Below are positions 1 to 12,194 of a stretch of DNA of 64,000 nt, one piece after another; positions within the stretch are counted from its first letter, which is position 1; each line of letters begins with the position of its first letter. The stretch is from Acanthochromis polyacanthus. Lineage: Eukaryota > Chordata > Actinopteri > Pomacentridae. Made by a program: the position numbers and the translations under genes. The notes beneath the pieces are model-generated. The model was not told the origin of the DNA and did not search any database. It saw only the letters and a list, made by a program, of their open reading frames with translations. The stretch is from contig NC_067121.1 of the NCBI RefSeq assembly GCF_021347895.1, positions 30,553,974 to 30,617,973 of the forward strand. Reading direction: 5' to 3'.

Positions 1-224
1 ACCCTCTATAAAGATGGTCCTATGTCACACTCTCATGGGTGACGGTCCAGTGATTGAGCAGCCTCTACCACCATCTCACCCAACACCTCCAAAGTGGAAA
101 TTGTCACTCTTTATATCACTTTATTTGCAAATACTAACATATGTTGTTTCAGGAGTCATTCCCAATTGACAATTTATGTCTTTTAGGTGTGAGTACATGC
201 TATACGACTACAGCCAGAACCTGG

Positions 225-460
225 TTAGCATAGCTTAGCATGAATACTGGAATCTAGGGAAACGACTTTCTAGGTCCAAACATTAAAAAAAAAAAAAACA
301 TTATACCAGCACATCTAAAGCCAGCTGATACATTACTTCTGGTTTGTTTTGAAGTGTAAAAAAAGAGTAAAAATGACAAGCAGTGGTTCTAACCAGGGTA
401 GTATTAGACTATATACACATAAAGTCTTTTTGCTAATTGAAGCTAACAGGTAGCTGTTGA
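225..460. repeat. Diverged copy of a dispersed fish repeat (TTAGC-rich terminus)
   Basis: The stretch opens with a GGTTAGCATAGCTTAGCAT motif and continues through a poly-A run and a region reading CCAGCACATCTAAAG. A related sequence with the same GGTTAGCTTAGCAT terminus and its inverted partner occurs at about 7.25-7.50 kb. I recognise this as the type of short non-autonomous DNA repeat common in fish genomes, but I cannot assign a superfamily. The limits are approximate. Confidence 0.4.
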
Positions 461-3400
461 TAGTGTCACAATTAGCATACAGTTATAAGTGTCTTTGCTG
501 TCAGCTAGATAACAAGTAAATGTATTTCCCTATATCTGCAAAATGTTGAATTACACATTGTAGAAAATGTTTTCTACACACATTTGTCTTTATGTGCTTG
601 TCTGACTGTGTACACTTGTGTTAGCGGGTGCGTCATATTGACTGAGACTTGGACAGGATGACTAGGGGAGAGAGCTCAGGTAAACAGCAGGGTGTCCATG
701 CAGTCCTCCACATCGATTACGGACCCCAGAGAGCGTCGGTTGCGAGGGCTAATCTTGGCGTTTAAGCCACGGGTCATTAAGTGTTCACCCGAGAGTGATT
801 CATTCTTCTGTGGAAAATCAAAGTGGTTGCTGCTGTGCTGTCAGTCTGTCGTGCTGGATTTTGCAGAGCTGGTGGAGATATTGCATTATGAGACCACACA
901 TACTCGCAGCATGACACACACTGACAGGTTGGGGATATGTAAGGCAATACTTGCAATCATTTGGGGCCGCAGAGCCGACGGGACAGTTTAAGGGGTGATT
1001 AATGGAAAGCTGTGAGCTGCTGAGACGTGATGGTGTCAGTGAGACTTGGTTGTCACTCTTTAAACACGAGCAGCCATCCTCAGGTCCTCCTATATCCAGT
1101 CTGGATCGGTTTCTGGTAACATATGCATAAAGGCTTCCTTTATAAATGCTTAGGATGTGGAGTATTTCAGTTAAACAGGCTCTCTATAAGTAGTTCATCT
1201 GTAGTTTAAGAACCTAGAGGTAGAATTGTCAGCAAATTTCTGTAACACATATTATGAGTATTATATAATCTACCACCTCTATTGATAAACCAAATATAAT
1301 TAATGTTATTATATTAACAAATGATGAAAATGGTGATAAAAAAAGCAAACTTATAACACACTCTGTAAAGCATTTAGTTTCTTTTTAGCTCATTTTGGTT
1401 TTCTGGATGGCAGCTTTACTCAGTCAGTTCAGTCTTTTGGCTTTCATCAACATTGTTTTCTATCAAAGTAGGAAACTGTTCAGCTATAGCTCTGATAACA
1501 TCAGTGGAAACTACTCATGAAGCATGAAATTGCAATCTGACAAAGTTAGTGACAAGCTGATATTTCCCCAAGGATTGTTAACGAGACTTCACTTTAACCC
1601 TCTTTGAAGGGCATGTCATCTTGTCATAAAGTGGCCAGATTTACACCATTTATCAGAGCCAGAAACTGCCAAGACGGACAAAATTGTCAGATTCTCGACT
1701 TGTTTTAAACAAATCATGTATGACAAGCAGTTCCATCAGGAAAATGATCCAAATCTAGGCCGAAACTCACATTACATTGAAATCACTTCATTCTACAGGT
1801 CTAATTTACAAATTTTGCAAAAATAAACTGTCTAAATCACATCAGATAAAAAATCTCTTTCACTCACTGAAAAGCCATGATAGACTCAACTGTAATTTAT
1901 CAAATATTATGTGACTTTTTTTAATGGAACTGCAGGCTGGTTTCAGCCAGGGCAGAGAGGAGGCAAGTGTGGAAACACAGAGAGACTGAGAGGAAAATAA
2001 AACACACATGATCAATAATAACTGTGCAACATGGTTGGAGGATAGATTCAGCATGGTGAAAGCCTATTCAACAATTAATGTGCAGAGTAGCATAAAAGTT
2101 TGCAGAGGTTGTAAAAATGTAAAATATCCTCAACATGTGGAACCACAACTTTTTTCCCAGTATTTGTAACACCTGGGGACACTTGGAAATATGTCATACA
2201 TCAGGTTCCAGGTTATCGACTCTCATAAATTTAAAGAAAATCAACTTTAGTTTTTTCTGTTTCGTGATTTAGGACATTAGAACTCTGTCAGATTGAACAA
2301 AAGATAAACTTTAGTTCTTTCTGCTTCTAGTCCTTCTAGGTGCAGGACTTTAAATTCCTGTATAAAATGAGCCCACAGTGAATAAAAATGTAAAAAATAC
2401 AGAAACAACTTAGGAGTCAGAGGGTTAAGTGAATTCTAATGTTGATCCTTCTCTGCTAGAAGTCTGTAGACAAATGTTTACTAAAACAACTTTATAGGGT
2501 GATAATATGTCAGTACTGAGTTTATGTGCTTCCACAAGTTGCTGAAAAAGTCAATTAATGCAGGTTTAAGGTTTGTTGACTGAACTGCTTGTGTAGGGAA
2601 GGATCGTGGGAGACAAACAGTGACTGCTGAAGAAGACAGTCTCCAGTGTCAAAGATAGAAACTTTGCAGGCCAAAAAATCCTCCTGAGCTTCATTCTAGA
2701 AACCAAACATTGATGAAAGATTTCAGCTTAAACAGTTTTTCGATCATTTAGAAGATGCAATAAAGAAAAGCATGCAACACCATTACTGAGCTCACAATAG
2801 GAAACTTACAACTAAAACCAACAAAAACCAAGTAAAAAGGATGCAGTGTGGACTTGTATTGGTGTCACAGTGGGCCAGTGGGTGTGTGACGTAGCATACG
2901 CTTGAAAAATTACACAGAAACAACTGAAAGAAACAGCTCTAACAAAAGTAGTGCACATACATGAGATCAAATGCTGCTTTAGTCTATGGCCAGACAGGTA
3001 GCTATATATCATGTGATACTGTTATGATGCTAAATGTTGTCAGTGTATCAAGATCAGGTAAAATGAAATGTACAAAACATCCGACAACAGCCTTTAAATA
3101 GGCAAAGTGCATAGATGCATCAGAGATGAAAGTGAAACATTCATAACTCCCAGAAACAGTGCTGTTCAGTTATTAGTTATACAATATTATGTTAAAAAGT
3201 GTACTGTTATTATAAATTTGCCTCACTTACTCTCTAAGATCTGCTACAAAAGTGCCCAAAGGGTGTGTGAATCCAACCAGTGCTGCAGCTGTGACCTTAA
3301 TGTGACCTCACACAACTGTACATTACATTTCCTCTGATGTGTGTGATGTCTAGGTAGATATTTAAAGCTGAGGCCAGGGTTTTGAATGCAGAAGTGAACA

Positions 3401-4093
3401 AAATGAAGAGATTAAAGTATTTTCAGTCAGACAGTGAACAGTTTGCACCTAACTGACATCTGCTGTGGTGTCTTCACGCTGTCTTCCACTTAGCACCTTG
3501 TGTCCACATCACAGTGTGCGTCAGCGATGACCACCGAGTGTGTCATTGAGGCGCATACACAGGTAGCTCCTGCTCCTATAGCAGTCATAATAATTAATCC
3601 GTTTCAGTTGCCTTGTCATGTTGCTGAACCACAGCGTTAATATACTGAACAGATGTGATCAGGAAAGTTTTCTCGGTTTCTTAGATAAAATCTGGATGTT
3701 CTGCCTCCCTAACCACTTCTGCAGGCTGAAGTAGCAAGTAGGGCTGAAATATTTCTCTTGTAGCGGCACAGCCCTGAGATAATCTCGCAATAAGCACATA
3801 CAGCCAGTGTAAAAGCCAGAATAATTCACCCTATGGAAAGGTTTCCAGTCTTTCCTGCATCCTGGCTGAGGAATGCGATCTTTCTATCCAGCCGGATCTC
3901 CTGAGGACTGTGACAGTAAACTGTGCATGAACTGTTTGACCTGGATGAGGATCATCAACTCTTTCAGGTCAGACATGGAAGGAGGGGAACTGTGCAAATC
4001 AAAGAAGTCCTTCATTTCCATTCAGTTAGTTGTGTTGTGAAAAGTATTATTTTTAAAGATTGTCTTGCAATCTTATCTGTTCAAATAAAAATA
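461..4093. other. No gene seen; unique-looking non-coding DNA
   Basis: There are only short open frames here, with no recognisable protein and no consistent exon chain. The part around 620-1060 is less AT-rich than its surroundings and could be a conserved non-coding block, but nothing in the sequence proves this. Confidence 0.5.
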
Positions 4094-5696
4094 CAGTCAT
4101 GGAAAAAATGAATAGACCACCCTTGTTTTCTTCAATTTTTTCTTCATTGCAATGCCTGGTACTTCTAAAAGTATATTACCTGAAGAATACAGTGAACATG
4201 AGGAAAAAAATGCAGCTGATTCCATAATCCTTTATGTCCTATTTGACATGCTTCAGCTTCATTGTATTCCAGGGTATATAAGAGGCCATTTCATGTCATA
4301 AGCAGCGCTGCACATGCAAAGGCTTAGTTTCCTGCTTACATTAAAGTCGTAGCACAACTCAGAAGTTGTCAGCTCTCACATAACGCCTAAAACAAAAGAA
4401 TTATGTGAAGCCACAAAGGCAGCCATCTTGACACTGCTGGAAAATAGCACGAGTGAGAGACAGGTAGCGAAAAAACTGAAGATCTCCAAGACAGCCGTTG
4501 ATACACCAAGAATAAACAAGCCCAACATGGTACTACCAAATTGCTAGCTGGTCACAGCAAGAAACGTCTTTCTGCCCCACCAGATGACCGTTCACTCATT
4601 GGTTCCTGTGTCAGGAATCGTCCTCAGACCACCAGGGACCTTAAAAATGAGTGGACACTGTGGAGAAATGTCACTTGTTCTGCAAGGACAGCTGGACAGC
4701 TTCTTGAAGTTGGTCTGAAGTCACACAGGGCACAAAGAAGCCCTTCATCAACGAAAAGCAGAGGAAAGTCCGGTTAGTCTTTGCTGGAGATCACAAGAAT
4801 TGGACTGTTGATGACTGGGCTAAGGTTCTCTTCAGTGATGAATTCAATTTTCAGTTGATGCCCACTCCAGACAACTTACTGGTTAGAAGGAAGCCTGGAG
4901 AAGCTACAAAACAGACTGTCTGCCCCTGAAGTAAAACATGTGAGCGGATCAGTGACGATCTGGAGTAGTTTCAGAATAGGTGGAACAACGCAAATGCAAT
5001 TGTCTGAAGGGCAAATGTACCAGGTCATGCACAGGGCTACTCTTGAAAACACTCTTCTTCCATCACCTTGAAAACTCATCCCTGCCTCGAATGACTGGAT
5101 TTTCCAACAAGACAATGCCCCTTGCCACACGGCGAGGTCAGTTAAAGCCTGGATGGAGAACCAGAACACTGGAACCATGCCTTGTCCTGCTCAATCACCA
5201 GATCTTAATCCACTTGAAAACCTGTGGAAATCATCAAATGCAAAATGGAGAACCACAAGCCCAAAAACAAAACAAATTTGTTTGAAATTGTGCAACAGGA
5301 ATGGACTGCTGTGACAGCAGAACAATATCAGAAGCTGGTGGAGAGCATGCCAAGACGCATGGCTGCAGTCAGCAGAAACAATGGTTATGCAATCAAGTAT
5401 TAACTCCTGTGTGTATCATGTGACTAAAACAGACAGAAAAGAAAACATGGAAAGCTTAAAAACTGTTTTTGACAGTGCAATGCCATAGCTATTGACGTAA
5501 GAACTTCAGTGATTTTGGTTATCAAGAAAACCATGGAAAATGGTTAGATATCAGCTCTGAAATTGAACTCTTATGAGCTATTTTTATTGTTATGATTATA
5601 TTTGTCCAAACAAATGTACCTTTAGTTGTACCAGGCATTAAAATGAACAAGAAATCAAAGAAAACAAGGGCGGTCTAATAATTTTTTCCATGACTG
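4094..5696 (+). mobile_element. Decayed full-length Tc1/mariner transposon
   Basis: The element is 1,603 bp, the usual size of a Tc1. The left terminus CAGTCATGGAAAAAAT at 4094 is mirrored at the right end (AATTTTTTCCATGACTG, ending at 5696), and the inverted repeat continues inward for about 70 bp with some mismatches. A TA precedes the left end; the right flank is CA, probably a mutated TA. The interior reads on the + strand as a broken Tc1 transposase. A helix-turn-helix-like start lies near 4390-4500. Around 5110-5225 are the DDE-domain signatures QDNAPCHT and SPDLNPLENLW, which carry the second Asp and the final Glu. Several frameshifts and stop codons separate these blocks, so no transposase is made. 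Confidence 0.85.
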
Positions 5697-7229
5697 CATA
5701 TACAATTTGAAATCCTCTCCAGATTGTAGGATGATTTTCAAATGCACTTGTCCATGTTTTCATCAATAATTGACGTGTGGAAAATGTCACCTTCCGTGCT
5801 TCCTACGTTCATTTCATAACTGCCCACCGGACACACTAGTGAACAGTGTGGATTACAGCCAGGGGCCCAGTGACTCGAGTGCACATGTGACGTTATTATG
5901 TTTCCTGCTACTTGTCTTTTGTCCATGTTACCGCACCTAGGCGCAAACTGATCCAAGCAGCGGACGCTGAGTTGTCCTGAAAGTCTGTCACCTGCAGGTG
6001 TCAAATGCTGAGCCGAGACAAGAGGCCTGAATAACCCCGAGGATGTATCTTGTGTACAGCACTGTCCCCGTTCACACCTCCCCGCCACTCCCGTGTGCAG
6101 CAGTTGTTTACCTCTAGCTCAGGTTACACTCGTGGTTGTGCCTTGGTGAGTCTTGTGAAACCAAAGAGATGACCTGGAATTCTATCCTTTGACCCCTGAG
6201 TGAAGCAGGCACCACTCACACAATTGGTCTTTCTTTCTTTCTCTCTCTTTCACATTGTTAATCATAATAAAACACCACCAGTAAACTCTTAAACCATTTT
6301 TACCTGAGAAAAATAAAATTAAAAACATATTTCTGCCATACTCAACACCAAAAACACTTCTGCAACTTTTGGGAAAAGTCTCAGATTCAGTGGTCCGAGG
6401 TAAAACACCGCTCACGCTATCGTATTTCACATCACACTCCTCAAACTGGATTTACCACCTCAGCTTGACCTTGAATGGTGGGAATGCAGGCCAGAGTTGA
6501 CAGAAGGAAAATAGAGAACAGATCATTGGGAAACACAGCAGCCTCTTGAGCAAAGGGGTTATTACAGCTAAGTCTTGAGAGCTAACAACAGCAGCAGATA
6601 ACAGAGCAACAGGTTTTTGAATTCTTAGGACTGCAGCAGTAAAAGTGGCAGTAATAGCACCTTTCAGTTACCTCACAGAGGAGTAAAAATAGACGCGTTA
6701 CTTTGTTTCTCAGAGTGAACAGGACAAAGAGTCAAAGGCCTCAACAACCTCACTGCCAAGAAACTGATGCAACATCTATTAGGTTATTTAACAGAAATGC
6801 AATTTATTTAAATGTAAGATTTGATTTAAAATGCAGGTCAGTTCCAGGCTAAACATTAATCAATGGGCCGTGCCTTCTAATCTACACTGTTGGACGGCGG
6901 CCTGCAGGCTGTAAAGCTGAATTTTTTGGGGCAGGCTTGGCGTGGTTGAGGTCTTTGGTCACTGGGATGCAATTCCTCAAAGTGCTGTGACTTCCCTGGA
7001 TCAGTTTCTGCAGAGGAGCAAATCACCCTGACATGATTGTTACTTTGGCTTTCAGAAACTTGTCACATCACTGCAAAAGAACTTCCTTAGTGGAACTCTG
7101 ATGACAAAGGGGGGAATCTCATAAAAGAATAACTAAAATACAGAAACTGCAAAGAGTATTGAGTATAATGGGTCAACGTTTTTGCTGCCATGCTTATTCC
7201 CCTTCATGTAGACAGTTAGGTGAGAAGAT
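5697..7229. other. No gene seen
   Basis: This is AT-rich non-coding DNA with no recognisable exons, RNA genes or repeats of clear structure. Confidence 0.5.
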
Positions 7230-7505
7230 TGGCACCACTCTCATGTTAAAATATGAAGCTGAAGACAGCAGCCTGTTAGGTTAGCTTAGCATTTAGAAAG
7301 AAATCACTTTCCTAGCTGCAAAAGTATCAAAACCACATGCCAGAAGCGGTAAAATTCACTTACAATCATGGTATATCTCAATTTTGTCCTTGCAAAAGCT
7401 TCAGTGTAATAATATGTGTTAACCATAAGCTTTGGAAAAAGCTAGGTTTGCTGTTTCAAAGTCTTTATGCTAAGCTAAGCTAAGCACCTAGCGGCTCCTG
7501 CTATA
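7230..7505. repeat. Dispersed repeat with TTAGC-type terminal inverted repeats
   Basis: The left end near 7265-7294 reads GCAGCCTGTTAGGTTAGCTTAGCAT-like sequence. The right end near 7466-7500 is its inverted partner (ATGCTAAGCTAAGC followed by a GCGGCTCCTGC block). The two arms enclose about 170 bp of unrelated sequence. This is the two-ended version of the repeat seen at 225-460, and it looks like a non-autonomous DNA transposon. Exact ends and target duplication are not clear. Confidence 0.5.
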
Positions 7506-8607
7506 GATTCACAGTGTGTTTTTTTAACCACTATCCAATATGCTGATATGTTCCAACTCATTTTGTCTGATTTCCTATGCTGATACTGATATATGCAGAT
7601 TTTTCCCACTTAATTTCAGACATCTGGTCTCTCCTGAATAAAAATAACATATTATCATATTAACTTCTATAATGATGGCCCACTGGCAGATGTTCACTGG
7701 ATAAAATAAGAAAACTATTTCATCTTACATGTATAACATCCCATACTCATTTTTCATGTAACATATTCAAACTAAACTGTAAACTTTTATCAGTTGATGA
7801 TGGAGATGTCATCTATAGGTTTCACACTTACAGAAAAAAATATACAGCATGTTAATTAGTGTTTCGACTTGTTTTTAGTCTTCATGCTGGCTGGAGCTTT
7901 AGCGTCATCACACAGGCATGACAATATTAACCGTCTTATCCTGAAGCAGTTTCTTTTTGCGTGGGCTCATTTTTTCCACTGTAGTATAAAGTCCTGCACC
8001 TCTAGGGCAGTAAGTAGAGAAAACTCAAAAATGTGTTAAGTGGAGTAGGACACAATCCTATAAATCATTTTTTTAAAAAACAAAAAATGACTGGGATCAA
8101 CATTTACAAAAAGAGAAAGTGGTAGTCTGCATACTATAGATATTTCACTACTTAATTTTTCAAAACTTGATTCTCTACTGATCTCCTGTCTGCTCTGAGT
8201 AAACACAGTTGACCTAAAAACATGTTTGTCATATGACTGTTTAGGCTTAAGTCACTCAAAGCTTTCCATTGCACTACAGACAGCAGAATATTTAGCTGCC
8301 TTATTAAAGTTGGCTACTGCAATTGATTTATTTTTGCTCCATTTTGAAAGGAGAGATTTAATAAAGGGATTTTGATGAAATATCTTGATCTCTGACTTGG
8401 TTTATTTTCCTGATGGAACCACATGTCACAGATGAGAAGTTCCAGGATCATCAGAAAGTTAAAAATCCATTTCCCCCCAACTTTTTACAGTTTCTGCCGC
8501 TGGTAAATGGTGTCGTAAGTAGATTTTGGGGTCCAGATGGTTCATCTTTTTAGCTCATCTTTCCCAAAATGTCCAACTATCGCCACAGTTGGCTACGATA
8601 ACGTACT
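7506..8607. other. No gene seen
   Basis: This is AT-rich non-coding DNA between two repeats. No open frame resembles a known protein. Confidence 0.5.
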
Positions 8608-9487
8608 TAAAAATTTGGTTGATGCTAGAGGTACGGACCCGTACCCCTAGCATCTGTACTAGAGGTACGGACGTGTTAAGGTCACTGAAGAGCTGGCGAT
8701 GGTTAACTACTATTTGCTGCACATTACAGGCAGTTTATATGAATGACTTTGACGGCGAACATTGTATAATTTAACTAAAAATACACCGTCTCCTCTCACA
8801 CTTTACGTAGACATTGTAGTTTTTACGCTTTTAGACGCCGTGTCTAAATTGTTTGAAGTCCAGTTCCTATTAATTAGTTTACCGCGTTCAGTGGTGGAAG
8901 CGGCTGACGAACTCCATTGCAAATGTTCCCATTTAATTTCGGACGCTAATTTACAAGATAAAATTAAGGATGTCGCATATGAAACAAACACTCGTGAATG
9001 GTGAGGAGCAGCTCTTTAATTCGGCATGAATTAAAAAAAAACACAAACTCGATTTACTGTGATATTGTGAGATTTGTTTGTGGTGATGTAAATTAGCCAT
9101 TCAACACAGTCCGCTAACATTAAAGTGACTGTGACAGGGTCTGTGTTGACAGACGCAGAAAATACGTCAGGGTTTTGTTTAGGTTGTTAATATGTAATAG
9201 TCTGTCGCTACTTTTGAAGGTAAAAAAATACTTATAGTTTGCTGGCTGTTAGTTCCGCCATTCATTCCGCAGATTCACCTCGAATCACGGAAGCGCCTTC
9301 ATCAGCGTCGCCGGCTCATTAATATTCATGTCCGTCGGATTACCAGCCAATCACGAAGCGCGTTCATCAGCCGGCTCATTAATATTTATGTACGGCTCAT
9401 TAATATTTATAGTAAGGGAAAGTGCCGTATCCGTAGGCCACAGGCTACGGGTACGGGTCCGTATCTGTAGACACTACCTAAAAATTT
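8608..9487. mobile_element. 862-bp TIR element with exact 9-bp target-site duplication
   Basis: The element body is 8617-9478 and is flanked by the identical 9-mer TAAAAATTT at 8608-8616 and 9479-9487. Its ends are inverted repeats of roughly 48 bp: the left end starts GGTTGATGCTAGAGGTACGG and the reverse complement of the right end starts GGTAGTGTCTACAGATACGG, and both continue ACCCGTACCC. Each TIR contains a second copy of the AG(G/A)TACGG-type block. The interior has three GGCTCATTAATATT(C/T)AT units (9312-9410), two of them within a roughly 60-bp direct repeat, and an open frame of 80 codons (8762-9004, +) that I do not recognise. A 9-bp duplication is typical of Mutator-like elements, so a MULE-type non-autonomous element is the first guess, but no transposase is visible. 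Confidence 0.75.
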
Positions 9488-11283
9488 AGATGAACATACC
9501 GAGACCTGAAGCAAAACACCAGAGCATGTCTACCTTTCCAACAATATCAACCTAATATTTTATTGATGCCAGAATCTGTAGAGCAAGCGGCTCTCAGTTT
9601 CTCCCACAGTCTGTTTCCTCACAACAAGTCGACAAGGAAAACACAACAGCGTTTGGTATGTATGTCGGAATCCGAGCACGAAAACATCAAAAGCTTCAGC
9701 GCAATAAGGATGATTAAAAGCACAACATCTGCTCTGAGTGAGTGACACTCCCTTTTTTCCATGTTACACCAGCATTCCTGGAACTAACAACACATATATT
9801 TTAGTTGTCTGACAAACGGAGCCATGTGAATCTCCCACTCAGCCCTGCACAGAGGGGCAGACATGGGGGGAGATCATATTTTCTCGAAACGTTTCAAATA
9901 CCCATCTGTCTGAAATCAACAGCGGGTACACATTAACCTGCTTTTCAAATGCCTTCACTGCACTGTTTGCCTCCTCACCTGTTTTCAGAGGGCAGATGTT
10001 TCACTTTTATAATGTGCAATAAATCAGGAGCAGTTGGAGAGACAGAAAAAGATTCAAAACACTCGAATTCCAGGCGTGCTGTAGGAAGAGGAATCTGTAA
10101 AACCTGTGGACCTGTTTGCTGGCTGTTTTTAAAGAGGATTTTTTTGGTACCAATTATCATAACAATGATAACATGTACATGTTATTTTGCAGAATGATAG
10201 ATAAGAGCAGAAACGGCTCTAATGATGCTCTTCCTTCATCCAACATCCACTTGATATCTTCCTTATTAACCATCAGACGGTGATGCTGTAGGATTTATGT
10301 TCATGCGGCACTGAGGGTTTTTCCATTGCAGCAATGTGCAGGAAACCGCTTTCCTTCTGGTCAACCAGCAGGCAGCGATTTCCACAGTAAACTAGAGCAG
10401 ATCAGTGGGCTGCTGGCAAGGTAACATGCAAGTAGAAATGTCAGACATGTTCAGAAGAAGCGTAGGAGGAACAATTACTGAGGTTAATTCAATTGTGAAT
10501 CAATTCAGTTCTCGGCATTTCAAAAGAAAAGCTGGTGATTACTCAGTGATCACAGTAATTATGATTTCCTCCTTGTAATGGTCTGTAGACACTTCGATTG
10601 TATATAATATGTATGCCGAATTTTGAAAATCTAGTGCTATTTTTTATATTCAGCAAAATTAATTGAAACTAAAGGGGAAAGTAAAGGAGAGGAGGGAGTT
10701 GAGAGAAGCTGATTTTGTTAATATATTTATTCATTTTTGTTAGAGGAGGTGACAATCAATATTTATGAGACAAAAACTTGATTAGACTTTTTTTCTGCAG
10801 CCTCAAAACAGAGTGAAATAAAATGTCTCTGTGTAAACTGCCCCATTCATCTCAACCTTTTCAGTTTTTTTTCTTCTTCTCTGCTTTTCCCCATTAAAGA
10901 TAATTTTAAGTCAGGGGATGGTTGTAGAAATGTCTCACATGTGATTTGGAGTCAGTAGCTAACCAGTCTGACATAAACGTGACTGCTGGTTAGTGAGTTT
11001 CTAGCGGAACAGATTCATAATTCTGCTGTCAGAAACCTTGTTTACATTTGCAGAACATATCTGACTTATTTATTCATCTGAAAGGAGGACATCAGATCAG
11101 TCACTCTTTTAAATCCCTTCTTTTTCTTGCTTTTACCAGAGATCCTTTCTTCAGTTTACATTAGTTTTAATTTTCTTGAACTGTCTTTTTACCTTTCCTG
11201 CCCTGCATTGGTTTTTACATGAATAATTTCTGAAGCACCTTGTAACATATATTTTAAAATGTGGTATATAAATAAAGTATATA
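9488..11283. other. No gene seen
   Basis: This is non-coding AT-rich DNA. Short open frames on both strands overlap one another and match nothing I know. Confidence 0.5.
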
Positions 11284-12194
11284 CCGGGCTTTGCAAAAGT
11301 TCTGTTACACTTGCAAAATGCAAGCAAAATGAACACAAAGATTTTTTGGTGCAATAAGATCATTTTTTATTTTCCAAATATTTCAATATATGTGTTAATG
11401 ATAATACACTGACAGTCATTAAAAACTTTGAGACCATATTTTTCAACATAATTTTTATTTTGAAGCCCGAAACTGGATTTTCTTCATATGAATCATTTGT
11501 TTAGCATATTGGCATACAGAAAAAAAAATCTAAAGTTTCAAGAATGATTTCAAAATAAAGAATTTCACAAAAGAAAACGTCACCTGCCAAACACAAAGTC
11601 ACAGCAGTCAATACAGAGTATGGCCTCCATTTGCTTCGATGCAGGCAGCAATCCGTCGGCGCATGCTTTGGACCAGGCTTCTGATTGTGGGTTGGGAACA
11701 GCCCATACGCCCGGCTACATCACTGTAGCTCAAACCGGCCTCCACCATGCCCAGTGCCCGGAGACGTTGTTCATGTGATAGACGCGGCATGATGCTGTTC
11801 ACTGGACTAACAATGGTGGCCTTTTTTGGGCCTTTATATAGGCCTTCAAAACCTATTCTCAAATTGTGCAGATACTCACTGAGTATTGCTTGGTGTGTAT
11901 TTGGTTCACTTTTGCAAAGTGACCAACCCATGTGCAATGAATCATGACAAAATGACAACTCATCATTATCTCAACTACCAGGGCACTAGATCATCACTAA
12001 ATCCACAATGAATAATTACAACCCCCCTACAAGTAGAATTTTGCGTACATTTCTATCTCAAAGTTTCTATTGACTGTCAGTATATTAATCAGAAATGTGG
12101 CCACCCAAAAGTTTTCTGTTATTGCACCAAAAAATCTTCGCGTTCATTTTCGTGAATGTCTCAACAAGTGTAACAGAACTTTTGCAAAGCCTGG
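11284..12194 (-). mobile_element. Internally deleted Tc1/mariner element with a short helix-turn-helix ORF
   Basis: The ends are CCGGGCTTTGCAAAAG at 11284 and the inverted CTTTTGCAAAGCCTGG ending at 12194. Both are flanked by TA. The inverted repeat extends about 75 bp inward, and a second matching stretch (ACTGACAGTCA...CTTTGAG) lies near 11410-11435 and 12055-12080, an inner block of the IR/DR type. At 911 bp the element is far below the usual 1.3-1.6 kb. The only coding remnant is a 60-codon frame on the - strand joining the start and the very end of a transposase. Confidence 0.8.
11608..11790 (-). CDS. 60-aa remnant joining N- and C-terminal ends of a Tc1-like transposase
   Basis: The frame begins at an ATG complementary to 11788-11790 and opens MPRLSHEQRLRALGMVEAG. 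The next segment, up to about residue 39, reads as a helix-turn-helix (SDVAGRMGCSQPTIRSL). It then jumps to the pattern RRRIAACIEANGGHT, which is the usual last segment of Tc1-family transposases. The whole catalytic DDE domain is missing, as expected from one in-frame internal deletion. The product, if made, would be a small DNA-binding peptide without catalysis. There is no independent sign that it is transcribed. The same frame is open further upstream to 11958, but homologues normally start at MPRLS. Confidence 0.5.
   Translation of the reverse strand: MPRLSHEQRLRALGMVEAGLSYSDVAGRMGCSQPTIRSLVQSMRRRIAACIEANGGHTLY

Noticed and set aside
692..991. 99-codon frame in a locally GC-richer block
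   Set aside because: There is no recognisable homology; the block could be conserved non-coding DNA, but a gene cannot be supported.
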